A stretch of 64,000 bases of DNA. It comes from Chitinophagaceae bacterium. Lineage in GTDB: Bacteria; Bacteroidota; Bacteroidia; Chitinophagales; Chitinophagaceae. The stretch spans positions 1-64,000 of the forward strand of contig JADKJV010000014.1 of the NCBI GenBank assembly GCA_016720825.1. Reading direction: 5' to 3'. This document shows positions 38,723 to 47,286 of this stretch, in pieces; positions within the stretch are counted from its first letter, which is position 1; each line of letters begins with the position of its first letter. Under the pieces are notes generated by a model. The model saw only the letters and a list, made by a program, of their open reading frames with translations, did not search any database and was not told where the DNA came from. The position numbers were made by a program, and so were the translations under genes.

Positions 38723-38842
38723 CCACTAAGTACACAAAGTAATACAACAAAGGACACAAGGTCTGCATCCTGCCCCCTGCATCCTGCCACCTGCCTCCTG
38801 CCCCCTGCTTCCTGCCCCCTGCTTCCTGCTTCCTGCTCCCTG
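38723..38842. repeat. ACAAAG segment plus heptad array (CCTGNNN, complement of CWGGNNN)
   Basis: The interval fills exactly the gap between the convergent SUI1 and icd stop codons. The first 35 bp are the ACCACTAAG...ACAAAG sequence seen at other gene ends. It is followed by about twelve 7-bp units CCTGCAT, CCTGCCC, CCTGCCA, CCTGCCT, CCTGCTT, CCTGCTC in strict register. Confidence 0.88.
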
Positions 38843-40294
38843 TTACTGTCCCTGCGCCAAACTATAAGCCTTCTTCCCGCCCCAGGTATTCAGCAACTCC
38901 AGTGAACATATTTTAAAATTCCCGCTCAGGCTTACGTACAGTCCGATGATGTCCTGCTGGTTCAGCGGTGTGCCGTCGAGACTTTCAAAACGCACGTTAT
39001 ACTGGTTAACGAGGTTGGTGAATACAGAACCGGTGGGCCAAACCTGTGTGCCGCGGTTGCTGACATTGATGAGGTTGAATTTCACGCCGGCATGACGCTG
39101 GCATTTGCGGGCAATTTCTGTTGGTTGTTCCGCACTTTCAATAAACATATCCACGCCGATGATGGTTTCAGCTTCCATTTCCTGGGAGACCATCATGGAA
39201 TTTTTTTCCAGTTTGAAAACAGTAGGTGTGGCCGGCATGTTGGGCAGCACCGGTTTGGGATTCATAGAAGGCTGCTTGCCAAAGTTGGCAATGATGGCTT
39301 CCGCGAATTGTGTTGTGTTAACGGAGGCTTTTGATTTATCACCAAAATCACCGGTGTGAATGCCTGATTCAAGTGTATACAATAAGGCGTTCTCAATGAT
39401 GGCTGCATTTTCCATAAAGCCCAGGTGACGGAGCATAGAGATGCCACTCAGTAATAAAGCCGTTGGGTTGGCAATATTCTTACCGGCGATATCAGGCGCC
39501 GTTCCGTGCACAGCTTCAAAGATGCAGATATGGTCGCCGATATTGGCAGAAGGGGCAAAACCCAAACCGCCTACAAGACCCGCACAAAGATCAGAAACAA
39601 TATCACCCTGCAGGTTGGTGAGCACCACCACATCAAAATTATCAGGGCGCGTAACCAGTTTCATACAGAGATCATCAACGATCACATCATCCGATTTGAG
39701 TTCGGGATATTCTTTAGCCACTTCATAAAAACATTCCAGGAATAAGCCGTCTGTGATCTTCATGATATTGGCCTTGTGCCCGCAGGTGATCCGGCGTGCA
39801 TTTTTTTTGCGGGCCATTTCAAAGGCGTATTTAATCACCTGCAAACTGCCGGGGCGGGTGATGAAACGACGGCTCAGCGCCACATCATGGGTGAGCATGT
39901 GTTCAATGCCACCGTACGTGTCTTCAATATTTTCACGGACAACCGTAATATCAATCGGGATGCCTGCTTTGGAGAAAACGGTATCCACACCATGCAGGGT
40001 CTGGAAAACCCGGTTGTTCGCATAGGTGTTCCAGGTTTTGCGGGCGGTTACGTTTACACTTTTCACACCCTTGCCTTTAGGCGTTTCCATGGGGCCTTTA
40101 AAAAGGATGCCAAGGCTTTCAATACTGTGCTGGGCTTCCGGGGTCATGCCGTTGCTGAAACCCTTGTCAAACACCCATTTACCCATTTCCACCACTTCAT
40201 ATTCAAGCGGTACCTGGCTGGCGCTGAATATTTTCAGCACGGCTTCCATGATTTCAGGACCTATCCCATCTCCTTTAGCAACAGCTATTTTCAT
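38843..40294 (-). CDS. icd: isocitrate dehydrogenase (NADP-dependent, long bacterial type)
   Basis: TCA-cycle enzyme oxidising isocitrate to 2-oxoglutarate. It shows AVAKGDGIGPEIMEAVLKI at the N terminus, the substrate loop (VNVTARKTWNTYANNR), VVRENIEDTYGGIEH, the metal-binding aspartates (VVLTNLQGDIVSDLCAGLVG) and EAVHGTAPDIAGKNIANPTA. A C-terminal extension of about 140 residues follows the core, as in the ~480-residue IDH class of Bacteroidota and alphaproteobacteria. ATG 40294 is chosen because it begins the Rossmann-like strand. The frame is intact. Confidence 0.92.
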   Translation of the reverse strand: MKIAVAKGDGIGPEIMEAVLKIFSASQVPLEYEVVEMGKWVFDKGFSNGMTPEAQHSIESLGILFKGPMETPKGKGVKSVNVTARKTWNTYANNRVFQTLHGVDTVFSKAGIPIDITVVRENIEDTYGGIEHMLTHDVALSRRFITRPGSLQVIKYAFEMARKKNARRITCGHKANIMKITDGLFLECFYEVAKEYPELKSDDVIVDDLCMKLVTRPDNFDVVVLTNLQGDIVSDLCAGLVGGLGFAPSANIGDHICIFEAVHGTAPDIAGKNIANPTALLLSGISMLRHLGFMENAAIIENALLYTLESGIHTGDFGDKSKASVNTTQFAEAIIANFGKQPSMNPKPVLPNMPATPTVFKLEKNSMMVSQEMEAETIIGVDMFIESAEQPTEIARKCQRHAGVKFNLINVSNRGTQVWPTGSVFTNLVNQYNVRFESLDGTPLNQQDIIGLYVSLSGNFKICSLELLNTWGGKKAYSLAQGQ

Positions 40295-40394
40295 ATATAA
40301 TAAAGTTAGAGCGGGCAAAGTTACTGAGAGCCCGGTTCATTTTTGTTTCAAATCCGAAAACAATGATTTAAAGTCTTTTGTTTACTTTTAACCT

Positions 40395-40781
40395 ATGACC
40401 AGCATGATTTCGGAAGGTGTGAAGGTAAGCGTCGAAACATTTTACCAGCCTGATTACAGCAACCCGCTGTAGTCGGAGTTTATGTTTGCATACCGCATCA
40501 CGCTTGAGAATCACAATGTTTTTCCCGTTAAACTTCATCGCCGCCACTGGCATATTTTCGACAGCAACGGTTCAAACCGTGAAGTGGAAGGCGAAGGTGT
40601 GGTGGGTGTACAGCCTACCATCCAGCCCGGAGAAAATTACCAGTACGTCAGCGGTTGTAACCTGCGTACGGAAATGGGTAAAATGAAAGGCACCTACCAG
40701 ATGGAAAATCTTTTTTCCAAAGCCATGTTCGATGTGGCCATCCCCTCTTTTGAAATGATTGTTCCTTTCAAAGGAAACTAA
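40395..40781 (+). CDS. apaG: ApaG/CorD family protein with an in-frame amber codon
   Basis: ApaG is a small Fn3-like protein of unknown biochemical role. The full reading from ATG 40395 (MTSMISEGVKVSVETFYQPD) runs in one frame to the stop at 40779-40781, with the typical RITLENHNVFPVKLHRRHWH and GVQPTIQPGENYQYVSGC. Codon 26, at 40470-40472, is TAG where the family usually has a residue such as glutamine (CAG). The frame is otherwise intact, unlike the indel-broken genes nearby. An internal start at ATG 40482 (MFAYRITLEN) would give a 99-residue protein without the first strand. The stop abuts gldB. Confidence 0.85.
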
Positions 40782-41813
40782 TCAGCGGGGTTTGTATTTC
40801 GCTTCTTCCAGTATTTTTTTAGGATCAGTCTGCATCAGTTCCAGCGGCTTGATGTCTTTATTCTTCGAAAAATATTTTTTTACAATCTGCCATCCGATCC
40901 ACTGTCCCATGTTGCCGGGTGAATATTCCTGCGAGAATCCCTGTGTGAAAGGGCTTTCGCCGATATACGCCTGGATGATGGCCGGGTTCAGAGAATTGAG
41001 GTCTTCATTTTTTACCAGGTAACTCCAGATCATGCCTTCATTATCGTTACACCAGTCGAGCTGCGCCTGGGTATAACCGGTTTTAATGGAATCAGGCGCA
41101 TTGGGAATAAACTGATCCAGCAGCCACCAGCGTTTTCCTTTTTCAATCATTTGTTCGATGAGTGGTTTGCGTTCACTCTGGTCGGGACTGATATCATTAA
41201 TGATCAGGTTCAGTGCGTCGGCAATGATGTATTCTTTACTGAAACGGCGGCTGCGGTATTCCGGCGCTACGTTCTGAATGAAATAAGGATCATGGTATAC
41301 TGAGAAATTATTACCGAGGTAAAACTGCAGGCTGATGCCCAGCATACCCGGCCGCAGGAAATCGGGTGTGGGACCCGCATCTGACTGCGCCAGTGCATCC
41401 ACCGGACCGGCAATGGTTACCACCCTGGGCAATTCGTATTTCGGGAAATAATATTTGATATGGCGGAAGGCTTCAGTGAAATCCTGCTGCAGTTTGCCCG
41501 TTTCGGGGAATACCACGTTGATGGTGTCGTACAGTTTGGCACTCATGTGCAGGAAATTCTTTACGCCGGTTTCCACTGAATCGGGATTGACGCCGATAAC
41601 CTGTTGTATAAAAAGGTTGGTGAGACCTGGATATTTCTGGTCGAGGTTATTCAGTCCGGGTACAATGAAATTGGTATCTATCGCAAAAAAATCGCGGTCG
41701 TAGCGCTCGATTTTGAGATCCACTTTGATCCCGGAAAGATCGGGTCCTTTATCCTTGCTGTTGCAGGCGGCCAGACCGGCCAGGAGCAGTACAATGAAGG
41801 TGGTTTTTTTCAT
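40782..41813 (-). CDS. gldB: gliding motility lipoprotein GldB-like
   Basis: A 343-residue lipoprotein: signal with lipobox LAAC (MKKTTFIVLLLAGLAAC), then the GldB-type domain (IKVDLKIERYDRDFFAIDTN near the start, EYIIADALNLIINDISPD, WCNDNEGMIWSYLVKNED, GNMGQWIGWQIVKKYFSKN). GldB is needed for gliding and is associated with type IX secretion function in Flavobacterium; its exact role is unknown. ATG 41813 is chosen for the signal peptide. It is divergent from nadE, a neighbour also seen in other Bacteroidota. gldC is not present here. Confidence 0.82.
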   Translation of the reverse strand: MKKTTFIVLLLAGLAACNSKDKGPDLSGIKVDLKIERYDRDFFAIDTNFIVPGLNNLDQKYPGLTNLFIQQVIGVNPDSVETGVKNFLHMSAKLYDTINVVFPETGKLQQDFTEAFRHIKYYFPKYELPRVVTIAGPVDALAQSDAGPTPDFLRPGMLGISLQFYLGNNFSVYHDPYFIQNVAPEYRSRRFSKEYIIADALNLIINDISPDQSERKPLIEQMIEKGKRWWLLDQFIPNAPDSIKTGYTQAQLDWCNDNEGMIWSYLVKNEDLNSLNPAIIQAYIGESPFTQGFSQEYSPGNMGQWIGWQIVKKYFSKNKDIKPLELMQTDPKKILEEAKYKPR

Positions 41814-41822
41814 GGTATTCAT

Positions 41823-42222
41823 AAACGAAACAGCGGTTAAAATGTTGTATGCGAAAATACGGCAGTGTATCTCTTTTAATTGTTGTTTTTCTTTATGCGG
41901 TACGATTCTTTCGAAGCGGGTAAACCCCTGGCGGGGCCCACCCTCATATAAAGGGGATTTAAGCAGCTCACATGATAAGCCCATAGGAACGGTAGCCACG
42001 CCCACCCACGCCCGCCTGCACACCGTCCAAAATGAAGTATGTAATTTTCTTTATTGCAATAATGCAAACCTAAAACGGATTACTAAACCAGCCATGTGAA
42101 AAACACCACCCATGAATGTTATTTTTCCCGCAAATAGACTATGAAATTGGTTTTGAAGAAGCGCATTTCAAACTGATGCACTATCGAAAGTACAGCCAAA
42201 AAGCGGTGCCGGGAATTCATCC
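41823..42222. other. 400-bp intergenic region with small palindromes, no gene seen
   Basis: Divergent promoter region between gldB and nadE. It contains a cluster of short inverted repeats: CCCCTGGCGGGG at 41925-41936 and CCCTCATATAAAGGGG at 41941-41956. Their layout, a G/C-rich pair with an ATATAA centre, looks like a dispersed repeat copy. No ORF with coding character is supported. Confidence 0.5.
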
Positions 42223-42230
42223 TACATTTG
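42223..42230 (+). promoter_or_regulatory. TAnnTTTG promoter element of nadE
   Basis: TACATTTG fits the Bacteroidota -7 consensus and lies 4 bp before the nadE ATG at 42235, again implying almost no leader. Confidence 0.6.
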
Positions 42231-42234
42231 TGCC

Positions 42235-43917
42235 ATGAAAATCGCCCTGGCCCAGCAGAATTATCATATTGGTAACTTTTCGGAAAACACCCGCAAAATT
42301 GTGGCAGCCATCCGGGAGGCAAAAGCGGCCGGTGCCGACCTGGTCCTGTTTTCAGAACTCTGTGTCTGCGGCTATCCGCCCCGCGATTTCCTGGAATTTG
42401 ATGATTTTATCCGCCAGTGTGAATCAGCGATTGATGTGATCCGCGAAGAAGCGGATACGATTGGCGTACTGGTGGGCGCACCCGACCGCAACCCCAACCG
42501 GCTGGGTAAGGATCTTTTCAATGCAGCCTATTTTCTCTACGAAAAAGAAATTAAAGGCGTCGCCCATAAAACCTGTCTGCCCAATTACGACGTGTTTGAT
42601 GAGTACCGGTATTTTGAACCGGCTTATTCCTGGCAGGTATTTACTTTCAAAGGGAAAAAATTAGCGGTAACTATTTGTGAAGACATCTGGAACCTGGGTG
42701 ATAACCCGCTCTACCGCAACTGCCCGATGGATGAACTGATGAAGCAGTCGCCGGATATTATGTTGAACCTCTCTGCTTCTCCTTTTGATTATACGCATGT
42801 GGAAGACCGGAAAGCCATCATCAAACTGAATGTGCAGAAATACAAACTGCCGATGTTGTATTGCAATGGCGTAGGCAGCCAGACGGAGATTGTGTTTGAT
42901 GGTGCTTCACTTGTTTTTGACAGGGATGCCAACCTGGTGGGGCAGATGCCGATGTTTGAAGAGGCCATTGCGTATTACGACTGGGATGGCGCGGGTCATT
43001 TCAAACAGCCGGTGATCCACCAGGCGGGGACTTTGCCGGATGCAGAATTCAATCCGGCTGTACTGGAAGAACATTTATGCACAGCTGAAATCCATGACGC
43101 AATCATTCTTGGTATCCGTGATTATTTCACCAAGATGGGTTTTACCAAAGCGATATTGGGCAGCAGCGGTGGTATTGACAGTGCCGTCACATTGGCGCTG
43201 GCATGCCGGGCACTGGGTGCCGAAAATGTAAGGGCCGTGCTGATGCCTTCACAGTATTCAACTGGCCACAGTGTGAGTGATGCAGAATTGCTGAGTAAGA
43301 ACCTGGGCAATCCGTATGATATCATCCCTATCAAAAATATTTACGACAGTTTTATGCAGGAGCTGAAACCTGCTTTTGGCGATTTGCCATTCAGCATTGC
43401 AGAAGAAAATATCCAGAGCCGCAGCCGTGGTAATTTACTGATGGCGATTGCCAATAAGTTTGGTTACATCTTACTGAATACATCCAACAAAAGCGAACTG
43501 GCCACGGGTTACGGCACTTTGTATGGCGATATGGCCGGCGGACTGGCAGTACTCGGTGATTGTTATAAACTGCAGGTGTATGCGCTGGCGGAATATATCA
43601 ACCGCGACAATGAAATCATTCCCCGGAATATTATCACCAAAGCCCCTTCGGCTGAATTAAGACCGGGGCAGAAGGACAGTGATTCATTACCTGATTACGC
43701 CATACTGGATAAACTGCTTTACCAGTATATTGAAAGAAGACAGGGGCCCCGTGAAATCAAGGCACAGGGTTTTGATGCAGCTTTGGTTGACCGGGTACTG
43801 CGCATGGTGAACCTGAATGAATATAAGCGGAACCAGTTTTGCCCGATCATACGCATTTCACCCAAAGCATTCGGGGTAGGCCGCCGTGTGCCTATCGTGG
43901 GTAAATATCTTTCCTGA
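42235..43917 (+). CDS. nadE: glutamine-dependent NAD+ synthetase
   Basis: Two-domain enzyme for the last step of NAD synthesis. The N-terminal nitrilase-type glutaminase has its Glu-Lys-Cys triad in LVLFSELCVCGYPP, HKTCLPNYDVFDEYRYF and LAVTICEDIWNLG. The C-terminal ATP-pyrophosphatase domain has the P-loop LGSSGGIDSAVTLALACR, NTSNKSELATGYGTLYGD, and an FCPIIRISPKAFG-type end. 560 residues, intact. With nadC nearby it covers two steps of the pathway. It is divergent from gldB. Confidence 0.95.
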   Translation: MKIALAQQNYHIGNFSENTRKIVAAIREAKAAGADLVLFSELCVCGYPPRDFLEFDDFIRQCESAIDVIREEADTIGVLVGAPDRNPNRLGKDLFNAAYFLYEKEIKGVAHKTCLPNYDVFDEYRYFEPAYSWQVFTFKGKKLAVTICEDIWNLGDNPLYRNCPMDELMKQSPDIMLNLSASPFDYTHVEDRKAIIKLNVQKYKLPMLYCNGVGSQTEIVFDGASLVFDRDANLVGQMPMFEEAIAYYDWDGAGHFKQPVIHQAGTLPDAEFNPAVLEEHLCTAEIHDAIILGIRDYFTKMGFTKAILGSSGGIDSAVTLALACRALGAENVRAVLMPSQYSTGHSVSDAELLSKNLGNPYDIIPIKNIYDSFMQELKPAFGDLPFSIAEENIQSRSRGNLLMAIANKFGYILLNTSNKSELATGYGTLYGDMAGGLAVLGDCYKLQVYALAEYINRDNEIIPRNIITKAPSAELRPGQKDSDSLPDYAILDKLLYQYIERRQGPREIKAQGFDAALVDRVLRMVNLNEYKRNQFCPIIRISPKAFGVGRRVPIVGKYLS

Positions 43918-43922
43918 AAAAA

Positions 43923-44378
43923 TTAATGTTTGAATGTAAACGTAACCAGCACCGGTGTGGGTGATGGCGGGATAGTTACATTCTGTGATAATACCAGGTT
44001 ATCGGTTGTGAGTGAAACAATGGTGAATGTGCCGCTGCCGCCGGGAAAAAGCGGTGCAGAAAGATTCAGTTCAGTTTCACTGGTCATGAAGCTCCAGGTA
44101 AAATTGCCGGCTGTGGATGGGGAGCAGACATTGACTCCTTCATTGATAGTGAACTGGCCGGTTGTTGCGAAAGTATTGGTGTTATCCTTGAAACAGGTCA
44201 GTTGCGGTGTGTTTGATACATCAGTCCCTCCCGCGGAGGCGCTCAGGAAAAACCAGGGCATCCGGGTCATTAATTCAGTTTTGGTGGGCGGGGGTGGGGT
44301 GTCATTCTGCTTGCAGGAAGATAAACCGGCAAAGCCGGCAAATGTTAAAGCAATGATCAGGGAGTAGTGTTTTTTCAT
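43923..44378 (-). CDS. lipocalin-like lipoprotein
   Basis: A 151-residue lipoprotein: MKKHYSLIIALTFAGFAGLSSC with lipobox LSSC, a proline-rich linker (DTPPPPTK), then a beta-rich domain (CFKDNTNTFATTGQFTINEG, FTWSFMTSETELNLSAPLF, TFTIVSLTTDNLVLS) resembling the small lipocalin-like proteins common in Bacteroidota. Ligand and role are unknown. ATG 44378 begins the signal. It converges on nadE with a 5-bp gap. Confidence 0.75.
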   Translation of the reverse strand: MKKHYSLIIALTFAGFAGLSSCKQNDTPPPPTKTELMTRMPWFFLSASAGGTDVSNTPQLTCFKDNTNTFATTGQFTINEGVNVCSPSTAGNFTWSFMTSETELNLSAPLFPGGSGTFTIVSLTTDNLVLSQNVTIPPSPTPVLVTFTFKH

Positions 44379-44517
44379 ATACTTTGGATTGATCACACAA
44401 AATAATCAAAGTTTCCGTGTTTTAAAAGCCAAAAAAGCCTGATTCCGGGTGCCGGTCATCATATCGGCAGATTATTTGCATAAAGCAAGTTCGTAATTTG
44501 TGACTAATACAAGCAAC

Positions 44518-45519
44518 ATGTTTAAAACCGCAGAAGATATACGCCTCCTGAATGAGAAGATTTCCCAGGCAGGCCAGTTTACCGATTCCCTGAGAAAAGA
44601 AACCAGCCAGATCATCGTGGGTCAGAGCCATATGCTTGACCGCCTCCTGATCGGCCTGCTCAGCAACGGGCATGTGCTGCTGGAAGGGGTGCCAGGGCTG
44701 GCCAAGACATTAACGATAAAATCGCTGGCCCAGGCGATTCATGCCAAATTCAGCCGGATCCAGTTTACGCCGGATTTATTGCCTGCTGACGTGATTGGTA
44801 CCCTGATTTACAACCAGCAGAAAAATGAGTTTGTGGTACGCAAGGGTCCCATCTTCGCCAATTTTATCCTGGCAGATGAAATCAACCGTGCCCCCGCTAA
44901 AGTGCAGAGTGCTTTACTGGAAGCGATGCAGGAAAGACAGGTAACGATTGGTGATACGACTTATAAACTGGATGAGCCATTTTTGGTGCTGGCCACCCAG
45001 AACCCGCTGGAGCAGGAGGGAACCTATCCTTTACCCGAGGCGCAGGTGGACCGCTTTATTATGAAAGTGGTGGTGGATTATCCGTCCATGACTGAAGAGC
45101 AGCAAATCCTGCGGATGAATGTGCAGGGTGGAACCGTGCCGGCGATCAGGCAGGTAGTGTCGGCACAGGAAGTGCTGAATGCACGTGAACTGACGCGTCA
45201 GATTTATATGGATGAAAAAATTGAACAGTATATCCTGGATATCGTTTTTGCAACGCGTAAGCCGGCCAATTACAGGCTGGATAAATTGACACCGTTAATT
45301 TCTTATGGTGCTTCACCGCGCGGCAGTATCAACCTGGCACTGGCGGCCAAGGCACAGGCATTCCTGAATAAAAGGGGCTTTGTGATTCCGGAAGATGTGA
45401 GGTCAATTTGCAATGATGTGCTCCGTCACCGGATCGGGTTGACGTATGAAGCCCAGGCAGAAAATGTGAAAGCTGAAGATGTGATTGGCGATATCCTCAA
45501 ACAAATCAATGTGCCCTGA
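44518..45519 (+). CDS. MoxR-family AAA+ ATPase
   Basis: A 333-residue AAA+ chaperone-like ATPase: Walker A LEGVPGLAKTLTIKS, Walker B NFILADEINRAPAKVQSALL, sensor 1 FLVLATQNPLEQEGTYPLPE and a C-terminal lid domain (ISYGASPRGSINLALAAKAQ). MoxR proteins help mature von Willebrand-domain partners, and this operon supplies two candidates directly downstream. ATG 44518 is preferred; a GTG 18 bp upstream is possible. The stop overlaps the next start (ATGA). Confidence 0.93.
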   Translation: MFKTAEDIRLLNEKISQAGQFTDSLRKETSQIIVGQSHMLDRLLIGLLSNGHVLLEGVPGLAKTLTIKSLAQAIHAKFSRIQFTPDLLPADVIGTLIYNQQKNEFVVRKGPIFANFILADEINRAPAKVQSALLEAMQERQVTIGDTTYKLDEPFLVLATQNPLEQEGTYPLPEAQVDRFIMKVVVDYPSMTEEQQILRMNVQGGTVPAIRQVVSAQEVLNARELTRQIYMDEKIEQYILDIVFATRKPANYRLDKLTPLISYGASPRGSINLALAAKAQAFLNKRGFVIPEDVRSICNDVLRHRIGLTYEAQAENVKAEDVIGDILKQINVP

Positions 45520-46391
45520 TGCTCACAACCGCTGAGATCATAAAGAAAGTCAGGCAGCTGGAGATAAAAAGCAAAAAGCTCACGAGCGATTTGTTTACCG
45601 GCGAATACCACAGTGCGTTCAAGGGGAAGGGTATGCATTTTAAAGAGGTGAGGGAATATGCGGCTGGGGATGATATCCGATTTATAGACTGGAATGTATC
45701 GGCACGGTTCGGTCATCCTTACAGTAAATTATTTGAAGAAGAAAGGGAACTGACGGTGATGCTGCTGATTGATATCAGTAACAGTTCATTGTTTGGCACA
45801 GCACATGGCCGGAAAAGGGATATAATTACGGAAGTGGCTGCTGTGCTGAATTTTTCTGCCATCAATAATGCCGATAAAGTAGGCGTGGTTTTTTACAGTG
45901 ATAAAGTGGAAGCCTATATCCCGCCAAAAAAAGGCCGGGAGCATGCTTTATATATTGTGCGTGAACTGCTGAGTATTGAACCGAAAGGAAACGGCACATC
46001 GTTGTCAACTGCACTCCGCCATTTTACCAATACCACCAGGCAGAAAAGCATTGTGTTTATCCTGAGTGATTTCCTCGACAGCCAGTATGAAGACGCATTG
46101 CGGATTGCGGCACGCAAGCATGATGTGACCGGCATTAAAATTTATGACCAGATGGATATGCTGTTGCCGGATGCTGGAATGATCCAGGTGAAAGATGCGG
46201 AGAACGGGCATACCCGCTGGGTTGACAGCAGTGATGCGTTTGTGCGGCATGAATATGAACAGGAGTTTTTCCGGATCACCGCCTGGAGTACACAGTTGTT
46301 CCGTAAATCCGGCGCCGACCTGCTTCACCTGAAAACCGGTGATGACTATGTAAAAGTGCTGCAACGTTTTTTCCTGAGCCGTAACCGATGA
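45519..46391 (+). CDS. DUF58 domain protein
   Basis: A 290-residue protein with the DUF58 core (EVREYAAGDDIRFIDWNVSA, FEEERELTVMLLIDISNSS), where DISNS resembles the metal-site motif of von Willebrand A domains. Such proteins are encoded beside MoxR ATPases and are thought to be their partners; the cell process is unknown, though a role in envelope stress has been proposed for related operons. It overlaps the MoxR stop by one base. Confidence 0.9.
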   Translation: MLTTAEIIKKVRQLEIKSKKLTSDLFTGEYHSAFKGKGMHFKEVREYAAGDDIRFIDWNVSARFGHPYSKLFEEERELTVMLLIDISNSSLFGTAHGRKRDIITEVAAVLNFSAINNADKVGVVFYSDKVEAYIPPKKGREHALYIVRELLSIEPKGNGTSLSTALRHFTNTTRQKSIVFILSDFLDSQYEDALRIAARKHDVTGIKIYDQMDMLLPDAGMIQVKDAENGHTRWVDSSDAFVRHEYEQEFFRITAWSTQLFRKSGADLLHLKTGDDYVKVLQRFFLSRNR

Positions 46392-46398
46392 CGAACCC

Positions 46399-47286
46399 AT
46401 GAGACACCGGATCATTATTCCCCTCTTATTTTTTGTTTTTGCTGTTACCGCAGTGAGGGCACAATCCCCTGTGGTAAAAACGGAAGCGGATAAGACCCGG
46501 ATCCTGCTCGGTGAACCTATCACTATAAAGATTACCATACAATCACCGCCGGCTGGTATTACGGATCATTTTTTTGCAGACAGCATACCGCATTTTGAAA
46601 CCAGTAAGGATCCGCAGTTTGATTCTTCCGGCAGCGGGGATTCCAAAGTGATTACAGGCATTTATACGATTACCAGTTTTGATTCAGGTCATTGGGTGAT
46701 TCCTGCTTTTGTGATGGCCAAAGGAATACAGACCGACAGTATACCGGTGGATGTGGTGTTCAGTGATTTCAATCCGGACCAGGAGTATCACGATATCCGG
46801 GATATCATTCCGGTGAAACCGGCTTCCAAAAATTTAAACTGGGTGTTTTTTGCAGCGGGCGGACTGGTGGTTGTGCTGGCCCTTATTTACTACCTCACCC
46901 GGAAAAAGAAAAAACCGGTGGAAGTTATTCCTGTTATAGAGGAAGATTTTTATGGCGATACCATGAAAGAACTGGGCAAACTGGAGAACAGCCCGTTTGG
47001 CGATAAAGAATATTATTCCGCACTGATCAGTGTATTCCGCTTATATGTGTTGAAACGCAAAGGGATTTTGTCGTTACAGAAAACGACAGATGACCTGGTG
47101 CTGCAGTTGAAAGACCTTGGACTGCCTGCTGATTTGTTCTCCCAGCTGGCCGCAGCATTGCGGATGGGTGACTTTGTGAAGTTTGCCAAATACAAGCCTG
47201 GGGCTGCAGACCGGAAAGATTCTGTGGATCATATTAAATCGGCTGTTTCAGCTATTGAAAAAACAATCCAGCCTGCTGCATCATGA
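46399..47286 (+). CDS. BatD-like membrane protein of the MoxR operon
   Basis: A 295-residue protein. It has a signal peptide (IIPLLFFVFAVTAVRA|QSP), an N-terminal beta-rich periplasmic domain (TRILLGEPITIKITIQSPP), one membrane helix near residue 155 (LNWVFFAAGGLVVVLALIYY) and a C-terminal helical cytoplasmic part. The architecture and position match the BatD-type members of Bacteroides aerotolerance-like operons. It overlaps the BatA start by 4 bp. Confidence 0.75.
   Translation: MRHRIIIPLLFFVFAVTAVRAQSPVVKTEADKTRILLGEPITIKITIQSPPAGITDHFFADSIPHFETSKDPQFDSSGSGDSKVITGIYTITSFDSGHWVIPAFVMAKGIQTDSIPVDVVFSDFNPDQEYHDIRDIIPVKPASKNLNWVFFAAGGLVVVLALIYYLTRKKKKPVEVIPVIEEDFYGDTMKELGKLENSPFGDKEYYSALISVFRLYVLKRKGILSLQKTTDDLVLQLKDLGLPADLFSQLAAALRMGDFVKFAKYKPGAADRKDSVDHIKSAVSAIEKTIQPAAS

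Noticed and set aside
40782..42023. gldB start at 42023
   Set aside because: The extra 70 residues come from the repeat-containing intergenic region and precede a proper lipoprotein signal at 41813.
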